This document shows positions 26,515 through 35,649 of a stretch of 64,000 nucleotides of DNA, piece by piece. The notes beneath the pieces were generated by a model that was given only the letters and a program-made list of their open reading frames with translations, searched no databases and was not told the DNA's origin. Source of the DNA: an uncultured Cellvibrio sp. (lineage in GTDB: Bacteria > Pseudomonadota > Gammaproteobacteria > Pseudomonadales > Cellvibrionaceae); contig CALFXJ010000005.1 of NCBI GenBank assembly GCA_937958105.1, positions 124,001-188,000 of the forward strand. The letters are read 5' to 3'. Position numbers and translations under genes: made by a program. Each line of letters opens with the position of its first letter. Within the stretch, counting starts at the first letter, position 1.

Positions 26515-28584
26515 ATGATAAGGCCAACAAAAAAGGGCTACGGTCTGGCCGCCATGCTGAGTCTAAGCATGGCAGCAGCGACCTTCGGCTCGGCAGCCCA
26601 GGCGGCAACCTGTACCTACAGTATCAGCAACGAATGGAACACCGGTTATACCGGCACGATCACTATCAACAACACTGATTCCAGCGCGATCAGCGGCTGG
26701 AGCGTGAACTGGCAATACAACACCAACCGTGTTACCAGTTCCTGGAACGCCAATCTCAGCGGCAGTAATCCTTACACCGCCACCTCACTGGGCTGGAATG
26801 GCAGCATCGCTCCCGGCCAATCCGTTTCTTTCGGCATCCAGGTAGACAAAAACGGCGGCTCAGCTGAAACGCCAAGCTTGAATGGTGCTGTCTGCTCTGG
26901 TAGCGGAACAACCTCTTCAGCGGCTTCCAGCACTGCCAGCAGCACACCCGTCAGCTCTTCGAGCATCCCCGCTACCGGTGGTCAGCAATGTAACTGGTAC
27001 GGCACTCTCTACCCCTTATGCGCCTCTACACAAAGCGGCTGGGGCTGGGAAGGTAATCAGAGCTGTATCTCTGCCAGCACCTGTAGCACGCAACCTGCGC
27101 CTTACGGCATCGTAGGCGGCGGATCTTCTGCCAGCAGCACGCCGGTCAGCTCCAGCAGCTCGAGCTCGATTGTGGTATCAAGCAGCAGTGTTTCCAGCAC
27201 GCCGATCTCAAGCGTACCGGCATCCAGCTCCAGCATCAGCTCCGTGACCAGCTCCACCCCGAGCTCTGTAGCCAGCTCAAGCAGCTCAGTTGTCAGCTCT
27301 TCAAGCCTGCCCTCATCGAGCGCTCCGGCTGATTGGAGCAATCGTCTGGATAACCCATTCATCGGCGCTACCTGGTACGTAAACCAGGATTGGGCAGCTA
27401 ACGCCACTGCTTCTGGCGGCGCAGCTATCGCCAACGTGAGCACTGCCGTGTGGATGGACCGTATCGGCGCAATTGATCCGGAAGATCCGAACGTCCTCGG
27501 CCTGCGTGAACACCTCGACGCGGCTCTGGATCAAGGGGCTAACCTGATCAAGGTTGTGATTTATGACCTGCCTAACCGCGATTGCCATGCGCTTGCCTCT
27601 AACGGCGAACTGCTGATGGCTGAAGATGGTTTCAACCGTTACGTCAATGAATACATTGCACCGATTGTTGAGATCTTCTCAGATCCGAAGTACAACAGCC
27701 TGCGCATTGTTACCATTATCGAGCCGGATTCATTGCCTAACCTGGTCACCAATATCTCCACTCCTGCCTGTCAGGAAGCAGCTGGCCCCGGTGGTTATGT
27801 CGACGGCACCCGTCATACTCTGAACGAGTTAGGCAAACTGCCCAACGTCTATTCCTACATCGATATCGGTCACTCTGGCTGGCTGGGCTGGGATGACAAC
27901 TTCCAGGAAGCAACCACTCTGATCGCTGATGCCATCAAAGGCACCGAAAAAGGCGTGGACAGCATCGCTGGCTTCGTATCCAACACCGCAGGCTACACAC
28001 CGCTGCGTGAACCCTTCCTGGACGATCTGTCCAGCGCGGGTATGCCAGGCAACCCAGGCGTACAGGTACGTCAGGCTTCCTTCTACGAGTGGAACCCCTA
28101 CTTCAGTGAAGTTGCCTTCGTTCAAGCCTGGCGCAACCGCATGATCCAGCTGGGCTTCCCAAGCACCATCGGCATGCTGATCGACACTTCACGTAACGGT
28201 TGGGGCGGTCCGGATCGTCCGACAGCACAATCTACCAGCTCTAACGTAGACACCTTTGTTAACGAGTCCCGTGTGGATCGTCGCCACCACCGTGGTAACT
28301 GGTGTAACCAGCCCGGCGGTATCGGTGAGCGTCCAACCGTTGCTCCGGAACCAGGTATCGATGCTTACGTATGGGTGAAACCACCAGGTGAATCCGATGG
28401 CGTAGGTAACCCCGGCATCATCGATCCTGTTGATCCGGCTAAAGGTTTCGATCGCAACTGTGATCCAACCTTCACCAACTCCAGCGGCACTCTGACCGGC
28501 TCTATCCCGGACGCGCCTCACGCTGGTCGTTGGCACACCGAAGCATTCCAGATTCTGTTGAACAACGCTTATCCACCGCTGTAA
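26515..28584 (+). CDS. cel6A: GH6 cellobiohydrolase/endoglucanase with CBM2 and CBM10
   Basis: The 689-residue secreted enzyme begins at the ATG at 26515 (GGAG about 9 bp upstream) with a signal peptide ending AAQA at residue 30. Order: CBM2 (32-128), Ser linker, CBM10 (about 157-200), a long Ser/Val linker (about 205-270), then a GH6 domain (272-689). GH6 signatures are VIYDLPNRDCHALASNGEL, with the catalytic acid region, and TIIEPDSLPN. The enzyme hydrolyses beta-1,4-glucan with inversion, probably releasing cellobiose. Here the binding modules are N-terminal, opposite to the mannanase and GH9 proteins. The symbol follows the only GH6 seen in the window. Confidence 0.94.
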   Translation: MIRPTKKGYGLAAMLSLSMAAATFGSAAQAATCTYSISNEWNTGYTGTITINNTDSSAISGWSVNWQYNTNRVTSSWNANLSGSNPYTATSLGWNGSIAPGQSVSFGIQVDKNGGSAETPSLNGAVCSGSGTTSSAASSTASSTPVSSSSIPATGGQQCNWYGTLYPLCASTQSGWGWEGNQSCISASTCSTQPAPYGIVGGGSSASSTPVSSSSSSSIVVSSSSVSSTPISSVPASSSSISSVTSSTPSSVASSSSSVVSSSSLPSSSAPADWSNRLDNPFIGATWYVNQDWAANATASGGAAIANVSTAVWMDRIGAIDPEDPNVLGLREHLDAALDQGANLIKVVIYDLPNRDCHALASNGELLMAEDGFNRYVNEYIAPIVEIFSDPKYNSLRIVTIIEPDSLPNLVTNISTPACQEAAGPGGYVDGTRHTLNELGKLPNVYSYIDIGHSGWLGWDDNFQEATTLIADAIKGTEKGVDSIAGFVSNTAGYTPLREPFLDDLSSAGMPGNPGVQVRQASFYEWNPYFSEVAFVQAWRNRMIQLGFPSTIGMLIDTSRNGWGGPDRPTAQSTSSNVDTFVNESRVDRRHHRGNWCNQPGGIGERPTVAPEPGIDAYVWVKPPGESDGVGNPGIIDPVDPAKGFDRNCDPTFTNSSGTLTGSIPDAPHAGRWHTEAFQILLNNAYPPL

Positions 28585-28725
28585 TTCCAGTGGCAAAATC
28601 AGGGATTAAAACGGCCATGGACGGCTCATTACAGAACAAACCTAGCCTTGGTTCATGCATAACAAATACGGATTCCAAGGCAAAAAGATCGGTTTAAACG
28701 AGTTGTAAGTCGATGCAGTGTGTTT

Positions 28726-28770
28726 AACCGGCCTTATCCATTACCCCGTGGTGCGGCCGGTTGTTTTTTT
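28726..28770 (+). terminator. Rho-independent terminator after cel6
   Basis: AACCGGCC (28726-28733) pairs with GGCCGGTT (28755-28762) and is followed by GTTTTTTT. It lies 142 bp after the GH6 stop and 92 bp before the GH9 start, separating the two genes. It also argues against GH9 starting upstream at 28718. Confidence 0.82.
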
Positions 28771-28861
28771 CCCTTTAACTGCATTGCTCCAAGCATTCCT
28801 TGCGACGGAGCGTTGTTGCTTCGTCCCATCCACATATAAAAATGAAGTGAGGACACTTCCA

Positions 28862-31456
28862 ATGACCCAAGCTCCCAACTCCCCGCGCTTTATCAAAAGT
28901 GCTCCCAGTATTCTGACCCGCGCTGTCAGCGCCGTTGTACTGTCCGGCCTGGTCGCCGGCAGCGCCTGGGCTGCGGTGGGTAATCCCCGTGTAAACCAGG
29001 TCGGCTATCTGCCTAACAGCGCAAAGATCGCCACCTACAGTGGTACCAGCCTGAGCGCCCTGCCTTGGGAACTGCGCCTGAACGGCAACCTCGTTACCAG
29101 CGGCATGACCGTCCCGCGCGGCGTTGATGCTGCCTCAGGGGACAACGTTCACCTTATTGACATCAGTGCCATCACCACCCCGGCCACCGGCTATAAGCTT
29201 CATGTGGGCGGTGACGAGAGTTATGCCTTTGATATCGCCGCAGACGCTTTCCGCGGTGTGCTTTATGATTCCATCAAATACTTCTATCACAACCGCAGCG
29301 GTATCGCGATTGAGACGCCTTATACCGGTGGCGGCAACACCAGTTACGCCCCCGATGCCAAGTGGGCACGGCCGGCAGGACATCTCAATATGGGTGCGAA
29401 TAAAGGTGACTACGACGTGCCCTGCTGGAGCGGTACCTGTAACTACAGCCTTGACGTGACCAAAGGCTGGTACGACGCCGGCGATCACGGTAAGTATGTT
29501 GTCAACGGCGGTATCTCCGTCTGGAAACTGCTCACCATGTACGAGCGTGCTCTGCACCTGAGCAACAATGCCAGCGCCTTTGCGGACGGCACCCTGAATA
29601 TTCCTGAGAGCGGCAACGGTGTACCGGACATCCTCGACGAAGTGCGCTGGCAGATGGAATTCATGCTCTCCATGCAGGTACCGCAAGGTCAGGCCAAAGC
29701 GGGCATGGTCCACCATAAAGTTCACGATGTGGGTTGGACCGGACTGCCGCTGGCCCCCCATGAAGACGGTCAGAACCGTGCATTAGTCCCGCCCACCACA
29801 GCGGCAACACTTAATGTGGCAGCGACGGCAGCACAGTGTGCGCGCCTCTGGCAGAACATCGACCCCGCGTTTTCCAGCACCTGTCTGACGGCGGCAGAGC
29901 GCGCCTGGGATGCGGCGCAGCAGAACCCCAACGATATCTACAGCGGTAACTACGACAACGGCGGTGGCGGTTATGGTGACCGTTATGTGGGCGACGAGTT
30001 CTTCTGGGCTGCAGCTGAGCTGTACATCACCACCGGTGATAGTAAGTACCTGCCAACTATCCAGAACTATGAAGTTACCCGTACCGACTTTGCCTGGCCT
30101 GATACCGAACTGCCAGGGCTGATCTCTCTGGCTACAGTGCCTGCACCACATACCGCAAGCCTGCAGGCAATGGCGCGGCAGAAGATCATAGAGATCGCCA
30201 ACCTCCATCTGGGAGTGATTGACAGCACTGGATATCTCACCCCGCACACTGAAGAAGAGTATTACTGGGGCTCGAACAACGGTGTAGCCAACAAGCTGTT
30301 CCTGGTCGGCCTGGCTTACGACTTCACGGGCAACGACGATTACGCCAAGGGTGTTGGCAAAGCCGTTGACTACCTGTTTGGCCGCAACCCCATGTCTTTC
30401 TCTTACATCTCTGGCCATGGTGAAAATGCCTTGACGCAACCTCACCACCGTTTCTGGGCTGGCGCACTTAATGGTGCCTATCCCTGGCTGCCGCCAGGCG
30501 CCTTTTCAGGTGGTCCTAACGCTGGCCTCGAAGATGAAGTGGCTCAGGCTGCCTTGAACGGGTGTCAGAGCCGTCCGGCTACCTGTTTTATGGATGACAT
30601 CAACTCCTGGTCTACCAACGAGATCACCATCAACTGGAACTCCGCTCTGGCCTGGGTACTCGCGTTCTATGACGATTACGGCAGCCAGGGTGGCTCTCCT
30701 TCGTCTTCCTCATCGTCCTCCTCGTCCAGTTCCAGCGAAGCCAGCTCCAGTGTGGTGAGCAGCTCGTCCAGCAGCGTGACCTTGTCCAGCTCATCAAGCA
30801 GCGTGGTATTTTCCAGCGTATCCAGCTCCTCCAGTAGCGTGGTATTTTCCAGCGTATCCAGCTCATCCAGCAGTGTCGCGGTATCCAGCAGCTCCAGCGT
30901 ACCGACAGGTCAGCAATGCAACTGGTACGGCACCCTGTATCCGCTGTGTGTAACCACTCAAAGCGGCTGGGGATGGGAAAACAACAACAGCTGTATCAGC
31001 GCCAGCACCTGCAGTTCCCAGCCTGCGCCTTACGGTATTGTCGGCAGCGGCACCTCCAGCTCCACACCGGTATCCAGCAGCTCCACGCCTGCTTCCAGCA
31101 GCAGCTCCAGCGTTACTGTCAGCAGCTCATCCTCCAGTTCGGTGGCAAGCGGCAGCGGCAGTTGTGAGTATGTGGTTACCAACCAATGGGGTGACGGCTT
31201 TACCGGCTCCATCCGTATCACCAACAACGGCACCTCGCCAATCAATGGATGGAATGTCAGCTGGAGTTACAGCGACGGTACCCGCATCACCAACAGCTGG
31301 AATGCCAACCTGTCCGGTAGTAATCCCTACAGCGCCAGCAATCTGGGCTGGAATGGTACTTTGCAACCAGGCCAGAGCGCTGAGTTCGGCTTCCAGGGCA
31401 CCAAGAATGGCAGTGCCGCCAGTATTCCGGTAGTGACTGGAACGCCCTGTAACTGA
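28862..31456 (+). CDS. GH9 endoglucanase with CBM10 and CBM2
   Basis: The 864-residue secreted enzyme starts at the ATG at 28862 (GAGGA about 8 bp upstream). A twin-positive N-terminus and hydrophobic stretch end at AWA (about 37). Next come a CelD-type immunoglobulin-like domain (RVNQVGYLP, about 40-125) and the GH9 domain (about 130-610): WYDAGDHGKYVVNGG has the catalytic-base aspartates, SGHGENALTQPHHR a substrate histidine, and NEITINWNSALAW the acid glutamate. Poly-Ser linkers join CBM10 and a C-terminal CBM2 that is very similar to the mannanase CBM2. Predicted beta-1,4-glucanase. The first linker contains a 36-bp tandem repeat. Confidence 0.94.
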   Translation: MTQAPNSPRFIKSAPSILTRAVSAVVLSGLVAGSAWAAVGNPRVNQVGYLPNSAKIATYSGTSLSALPWELRLNGNLVTSGMTVPRGVDAASGDNVHLIDISAITTPATGYKLHVGGDESYAFDIAADAFRGVLYDSIKYFYHNRSGIAIETPYTGGGNTSYAPDAKWARPAGHLNMGANKGDYDVPCWSGTCNYSLDVTKGWYDAGDHGKYVVNGGISVWKLLTMYERALHLSNNASAFADGTLNIPESGNGVPDILDEVRWQMEFMLSMQVPQGQAKAGMVHHKVHDVGWTGLPLAPHEDGQNRALVPPTTAATLNVAATAAQCARLWQNIDPAFSSTCLTAAERAWDAAQQNPNDIYSGNYDNGGGGYGDRYVGDEFFWAAAELYITTGDSKYLPTIQNYEVTRTDFAWPDTELPGLISLATVPAPHTASLQAMARQKIIEIANLHLGVIDSTGYLTPHTEEEYYWGSNNGVANKLFLVGLAYDFTGNDDYAKGVGKAVDYLFGRNPMSFSYISGHGENALTQPHHRFWAGALNGAYPWLPPGAFSGGPNAGLEDEVAQAALNGCQSRPATCFMDDINSWSTNEITINWNSALAWVLAFYDDYGSQGGSPSSSSSSSSSSSSEASSSVVSSSSSSVTLSSSSSSVVFSSVSSSSSSVVFSSVSSSSSSVAVSSSSSVPTGQQCNWYGTLYPLCVTTQSGWGWENNNSCISASTCSSQPAPYGIVGSGTSSSTPVSSSSTPASSSSSSVTVSSSSSSSVASGSGSCEYVVTNQWGDGFTGSIRITNNGTSPINGWNVSWSYSDGTRITNSWNANLSGSNPYSASNLGWNGTLQPGQSAEFGFQGTKNGSAASIPVVTGTPCN
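30801..30872 (+). repeat. 36-bp tandem repeat in the GH9 serine linker
   Basis: Two adjacent 36-bp units (30801-30836 and 30837-30872), nearly identical in sequence, encode repeated SVVFSSVSSSS. They show recent in-frame linker expansion. Confidence 0.85.
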
Positions 31457-31483
31457 GTGCGCACCGGCAACCGGTAAGAGCAT

Positions 31484-31530
31484 CGTCTCCGCGTTTTGGT
31501 CATCCGGCCGAAAACGCGGAGACGTTTGTT
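31484..31530 (+). terminator. Terminator after the GH9 gene
   Basis: CGTCTCCGCGTTTT (31484-31497) pairs perfectly with AAAACGCGGAGACG (31511-31524), followed by TTTGTT. It starts 27 bp after the stop codon. Confidence 0.88.
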
Positions 31531-31576
31531 GTGGTGGCGCCCCACCTTGAGTCACATTTATTTAATGGAGCTCGAC

Positions 31577-31891
31577 ATGTATCTGTCGCGATGGATGCTG
31601 TACCAACTGATGCAATCCTCCCTGCTGCGCTATCTGAAACTGGCATTTTTCCCGGTGATGGCGTGCATCCTTCTCGCTGGTCACGCCAGTGGCCAAACAC
31701 CCCCGCGCAGCGCGGCATTGGACAATAACAACGCATGGAGCAACTGCAGTACCGCAGCAACTCTTACCCTGCGAGCAATCTGGGCTGGAACGACACCACC
31801 CCGGTTGCATCAGAGCGTCGAGTTTGGTTTTCAGGAAATACAAGACGCCGCTACTGAGATAGCCAGGTTCAGCGACGATGTGTGCAACTAG
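31577..31891 (+). pseudogene. Decayed CBM2-containing secreted protein gene
   Basis: The open frame (104 codons) has a good signal peptide (hydrophobic run ending near HASGQ) and ends with SVEFGFQ...DDVCN, the C-terminus of a CBM2. Between them the protein is nonsense in this frame, but the +1 frame at about 31753-31800 reads SNSYPASNLGWNDTTP, which is the CBM2 core seen in the neighbours. Two compensating frameshifts and an internal deletion therefore seem to have destroyed a CBM2 module. No catalytic domain remains. It sits between the GH9 and GH10 genes, with no terminator of its own seen. It could still yield a short secreted peptide. Confidence 0.75.
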
Positions 31892-31960
31892 TTTTTATAG
31901 GTACGAGAAATTTTGCAGCGCTTAAACAGTTGAAGGAATTGAAACTGACAGGAGACAATC

Positions 31961-33799
31961 ATGTTTTCATTTTTTAGAAACATCGCTACCTGTGTAACTG
32001 GACTGCTTCTCGCAGGCCTGCTCTCGCCCGCTGTAGCTGCGCAGTCAAACTGTGAATACCGGATAACCAACGAGTGGAACACCGGTTATATCGCCAGCAT
32101 CCGCATCAATAACAGTGGCAACACCGCCATCAACGGCTGGAGTGTGAACTGGACCTACCAGAACAATGCCATTACCAATTTGTGGAATGCCACCTTGTCA
32201 GGCAACAATCCTTACACCGCATCCTCATTATCCTGGAACAACACTATCGCACCCGGCGGTTATGTAGAGTTTGGCTTTCAGGCTGATAAAAAAAATGGCG
32301 TTGCTGAAACGCCCGTCATCAATGGCGACGTCTGCGGTACCACTGGAAGCGCAAGCTCGATTTCCTCAAGCAATAGCTCTTCAAGCAGCTTAGGTTCCTG
32401 TCCATTTACCGGTCACGAATGCCAGGACACCCGGGGAGCCTGGATGTACATCTGTGCCACAGGCTGTACCAGCCAGGGACACGTGTCCTGTCGACCGATC
32501 ACCGACTGTTCGTTTTATGCCAGCTCATCGCAGAGCAGCCTTGCAAGCTCATCTTTTTCCAGTCAAACCATCTCCAGTGTTTCCAGTGCGAGCAGTCATT
32601 CCTCATGCCCATTTACCGGTCATGAATGCCTCTATAACGGTAGCTGGCGATATGTCTGCGCTCCGGGCTGCACACGTCAGGGTGATATGGGCTGCGTTCA
32701 GGTAAGCCAGTGTGGCACCTACGAAAGCAGTGCCAGGTCCAGTAGTGCTGCATACAGCTCAGCGAGCAGCACGCCCAATCTTTCGTTAAAAGCACTTGCC
32801 GATTTCCCCATCGGTATCGCTGTGTCTGCGGGCGATGAGTCCACCACGATCTTTGGCTCATCATCGTCCGCTACAGTACGGCGCGCGCGCATAGAGCAGC
32901 ATTTTGATCAGCTGACGCCCGGTAACATCATGAAGATGAGTTATCTTCATCCAAGTGAAAACACCTACACCTTCGAGCACGCCGATCAGCTGGTGAACTA
33001 TGCGCTGTCTAAAGACATGACTGTGCACGGTCACACGCTCGTATGGCATTCCGATTACCAGATCGCGGAGTGGATGAAAAATTACACCGGCGATTATTCA
33101 TCAATGTTGCAGGGCCACGTGCAGACTATCGTGAGCTACTACGCCGGACGTGTAGTGAGCTGGGATGTGGTAAACGAAGCCTTTGCTGATGATGGTGACA
33201 GCAATGCAGTGAACGGCTACCGCAATTCACTGTGGTATCAGAAGCTTGGCCCCTCTTACATTGAACAGGCATTTATTGCAGCCGATGCTGCTGATCCCAA
33301 TGCCGATCTTTACTACAACGATTACAACATCGAAGCTGGCCAGCAGAAATTTGATTATGTCCTGACCATGGTCGACGATTTTCTTGAGCGCGGTATTCCT
33401 ATAGACGGTATTGGCTTCCAGATGCATATCAATATCGAGTGGCCCAGCGAAACACAGATCAAAAATGCCTTTCAGCAAATTGTTAACCGCGGCCTGAAGG
33501 TCAAGATCACTGAGCTGGATATTCCGGTAAATACTTACGCCAATCCGGATAAATATCAGTCGCTTACCGATGAAGCGGCCGAGCGGCAGAAAAATAAATA
33601 CCGTGAAGTCGTTGCCGCTTACATTGATGTTGTTCCGCCGGAATTACGGGGCGGGATTACCGTCTGGGGCGTATTCGACAGTGACAGCTGGCTGATAGAT
33701 CTTCACGGGCGCCCGGACTGGCCATTGCTGTTTGGGGATTTCGGAAGAGAGAAACCTGCACTGCATGGCTTTGCCGAAGGTCTGCAAGGTAACCCCTGA
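31961..33799 (+). CDS. GH10 xylanase with CBM2 and two Cys-rich modules
   Basis: The 612-residue secreted enzyme has AGGAG 7 bp before its ATG and a signal peptide ending near residue 27. Order: CBM2 (31-125), Ser linker, a six-Cys module (147-183), Ser linker, a second six-Cys module (216-251), linker, then GH10 (about 275-612). GH10 catalytic residues: the acid/base Glu in SWDVVNEAF and the nucleophile in VKITELDIPV; HGHTLVWH is the substrate-binding block. It should cut the xylan backbone with retention. The Cys-rich modules are not CBM10 and I do not recognise them; they occupy the place of the CBM10 found in sister enzymes. Confidence 0.94.
   Translation: MFSFFRNIATCVTGLLLAGLLSPAVAAQSNCEYRITNEWNTGYIASIRINNSGNTAINGWSVNWTYQNNAITNLWNATLSGNNPYTASSLSWNNTIAPGGYVEFGFQADKKNGVAETPVINGDVCGTTGSASSISSSNSSSSSLGSCPFTGHECQDTRGAWMYICATGCTSQGHVSCRPITDCSFYASSSQSSLASSSFSSQTISSVSSASSHSSCPFTGHECLYNGSWRYVCAPGCTRQGDMGCVQVSQCGTYESSARSSSAAYSSASSTPNLSLKALADFPIGIAVSAGDESTTIFGSSSSATVRRARIEQHFDQLTPGNIMKMSYLHPSENTYTFEHADQLVNYALSKDMTVHGHTLVWHSDYQIAEWMKNYTGDYSSMLQGHVQTIVSYYAGRVVSWDVVNEAFADDGDSNAVNGYRNSLWYQKLGPSYIEQAFIAADAADPNADLYYNDYNIEAGQQKFDYVLTMVDDFLERGIPIDGIGFQMHINIEWPSETQIKNAFQQIVNRGLKVKITELDIPVNTYANPDKYQSLTDEAAERQKNKYREVVAAYIDVVPPELRGGITVWGVFDSDSWLIDLHGRPDWPLLFGDFGREKPALHGFAEGLQGNP
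32399..32713 (+). repeat. Two copies of an unrecognised six-cysteine module
   Basis: Copies at 32399-32509 and 32606-32713 encode CPFTGHEC, then W-x-Y-x-C-A-x-G-C-T-x-Q-G, then two more Cys. Cys positions are 147, 154, 165, 169, 177, 183 and 216, 223, 233, 237, 245, 251. A Ser linker separates them. Confidence 0.8.
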
Positions 33800-33819
33800 T
33801 GCAGGTCAACATATGAATT

Positions 33820-33835
33820 AAAAAACGCGTTTTTT
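33820..33835. repeat. 16-bp perfect palindrome of A-tract, CGCG, T-tract
   Basis: AAAAAACGCGTTTTTT lies 21 bp after the xylanase stop. With no loop it would not form a good hairpin; it may instead be a bent-DNA or protein-binding site, or part of a T-rich 3' end. Confidence 0.5.
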
Positions 33836-33845
33836 TCCGTTCGAC

Positions 33846-33878
33846 ACGCTGGCACCGAGACTGCATCAGTGCCAGCGT
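33846..33878 (+). terminator. Hairpin downstream of the xylanase gene
   Basis: ACGCTGGCAC (33846-33855) pairs perfectly with GTGCCAGCGT (33869-33878) around 13 bases. The tail is TAACAAAAAT, so a T-run is missing; termination may be weak or the structure may protect the 3' end. Confidence 0.5.
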
Positions 33879-33972
33879 TAACAAAAATAACACCGCAGTC
33901 GCGTTCGTTGCTCCAGCGCAGGGTGAATAAGAAGCTGTGATAACTCCAACACGATAATGCAGGAGAATAACA

Positions 33973-35580
33973 ATGATAAATTTTAAAAAAATCTGGGCTT
34001 TTTCAGGGGCTGTTCCCCTTCTGCTCGCTGCCTTCATGCAGCAGGCTGCAGCACAGGCTGATTGCAGTTACAGCGTCACCAACGAATGGTCCAACGGCTA
34101 CACCGGTGCCATCACCATCACGAACAACAGTACCAGCGCATTGAGCGGCTGGAGTCTGAGCTGGCGTTACAACAACAATCGCATCACCAGCGCCTGGAAT
34201 GCGAATCTCACCGGCGACAACCCCTATACCGCCAGAGATCTGGGATGGAATGCCAATGTCCCCGCAGGGGCCAGCGTAGAGATTGGTTTTCAGGCAGATA
34301 AGAATGGCGGCAGCGCTGAGATTCCTGCCCTGAGCGGTAATGTCTGCTCCGGCAGCAACAGCAACTCCTCATCGAATCAGGTAAGCAGCACTCAGTTCAG
34401 CAGCACGGCGAACCAAAGTTCCGCGCCCTCCTCCACCCGTTCATCCACACCCGCTGCCAATGGACAGCAATGCAACTGGTACGGCAGCCTGTATCCTGTA
34501 TGCGCCAATACCCAGAATGGCTGGGGCTGGGAAGCTAATCAGAGCTGTATTTCGCGCAGCACCTGTAACTCACAACCAGCGCCTTACGGTGTCGTCGGCG
34601 AAACCAACTCCTCCAGCAGCCTGGCCTTCTCCAGTATTTCCAGTGCGGCTGCATCATCCAGCAGTGCTGCAGGGAATTCCGGTTTTGTCTCCACCCACGG
34701 ACAGCTGCGCACCAGTGGCAATCAACTCGTGAACCAACACGGCACGGCTGTGCAACTGCGCGGGATGAGCTCCCATGGCTTGCAGTGGTACGGAGAATAC
34801 ATGAACCTCAGTAGTATCCGCTGGCTGCGTGATGACTGGGGCATTAATGTGATCCGGGCGGCCATGTATACGGCCAGCGAAGGTTACATCGAGAATCCCT
34901 CGGTAAAAAATAAAGTCTTTGAGATTGTTGATGCAGCGATTGCGCTGGATATTTATGTCATCGTTGACTGGCACATCCTGAGCGACGGCAATCCGCAACA
35001 GTACAAAGAAGAAGCGAAAGCGTTTTTTAATGAGGTTGCACAACGTTATGGCAATACACCGAATGTGATCTATGAAATTGCCAATGAACCTAATGGTGGT
35101 GGCGTAACCTGGAACGCGGCAATCCGTCCCTACGCCCAGGAAGTCATTCCTGTTATTCGCAACCATGCACCCAACAGTCTCGTCATCGTCGGTACGGGTA
35201 CCTGGAGTCAGGATGTCACCGATGCGGCGGCAAACCCTGTAAGCTATCCCAACGTCGGCTATGCCATGCATTTCTATGCCTGTACCCACGGCCAATGGTT
35301 ACGTGATCGTGTTGATCAGGCCCGCGCTCAGGGTGCTATGATTTTCTCAACGGAATGGGGAACTGCCGATGCCACTGGTGATGGCAGTGTCTGTGAAAAC
35401 GAAACAAGGACCTGGATTAGTTTCTTGAACCAACGGGGTATCAGCTGGATTAACTGGAGTGTTACGCCAAAAGAGGAAGGCACCGCTGCGCTCAAACCCG
35501 GAGCCAGCACAACGGGGAACTGGTCCGCCAGTGACCTCTCGCCGTCAGGCACCTTGGTGAGATCGCTGATGCGTCAATAA
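33973..35580 (+). CDS. GH5 (subfamily 2-like) cellulase with CBM2 and CBM10
   Basis: The 535-residue secreted endoglucanase has AGGAG 7 bp before the ATG and a signal peptide ending AAAQA (about 29). Order: CBM2 (31-128), Ser linker, CBM10 (about 160-205), linker, GH5 (about 232-535). The GH5 part resembles subfamily 2: VQLRGMSSHGLQWYG, VIVDWHILSDGNP, acid/base Glu in YEIANEPNG and nucleophile in FSTEWGTAD. Together with the GH6 and GH9 enzymes it would give a full cellulase set. Confidence 0.94.
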   Translation: MINFKKIWAFSGAVPLLLAAFMQQAAAQADCSYSVTNEWSNGYTGAITITNNSTSALSGWSLSWRYNNNRITSAWNANLTGDNPYTARDLGWNANVPAGASVEIGFQADKNGGSAEIPALSGNVCSGSNSNSSSNQVSSTQFSSTANQSSAPSSTRSSTPAANGQQCNWYGSLYPVCANTQNGWGWEANQSCISRSTCNSQPAPYGVVGETNSSSSLAFSSISSAAASSSSAAGNSGFVSTHGQLRTSGNQLVNQHGTAVQLRGMSSHGLQWYGEYMNLSSIRWLRDDWGINVIRAAMYTASEGYIENPSVKNKVFEIVDAAIALDIYVIVDWHILSDGNPQQYKEEAKAFFNEVAQRYGNTPNVIYEIANEPNGGGVTWNAAIRPYAQEVIPVIRNHAPNSLVIVGTGTWSQDVTDAAANPVSYPNVGYAMHFYACTHGQWLRDRVDQARAQGAMIFSTEWGTADATGDGSVCENETRTWISFLNQRGISWINWSVTPKEEGTAALKPGASTTGNWSASDLSPSGTLVRSLMRQ

Positions 35581-35616
35581 GAATGCACAGTGTTATCCGT
35601 ACAAAAGGACTTGAAC

Positions 35617-35646
35617 AAAATCCCCGCTGCTTCAGCGGGGATTTTT
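35617..35646. terminator. Bidirectional terminator between cellulase and esterase genes
   Basis: AAAATCCCCGCTG (35617-35629) pairs with CAGCGGGGATTTT (35633-35645) around CTT, with T-runs on both strands. It serves the convergent cellulase (plus) and lipoprotein esterase (minus). Confidence 0.93.
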
Positions 35647-35649
35647 GTT

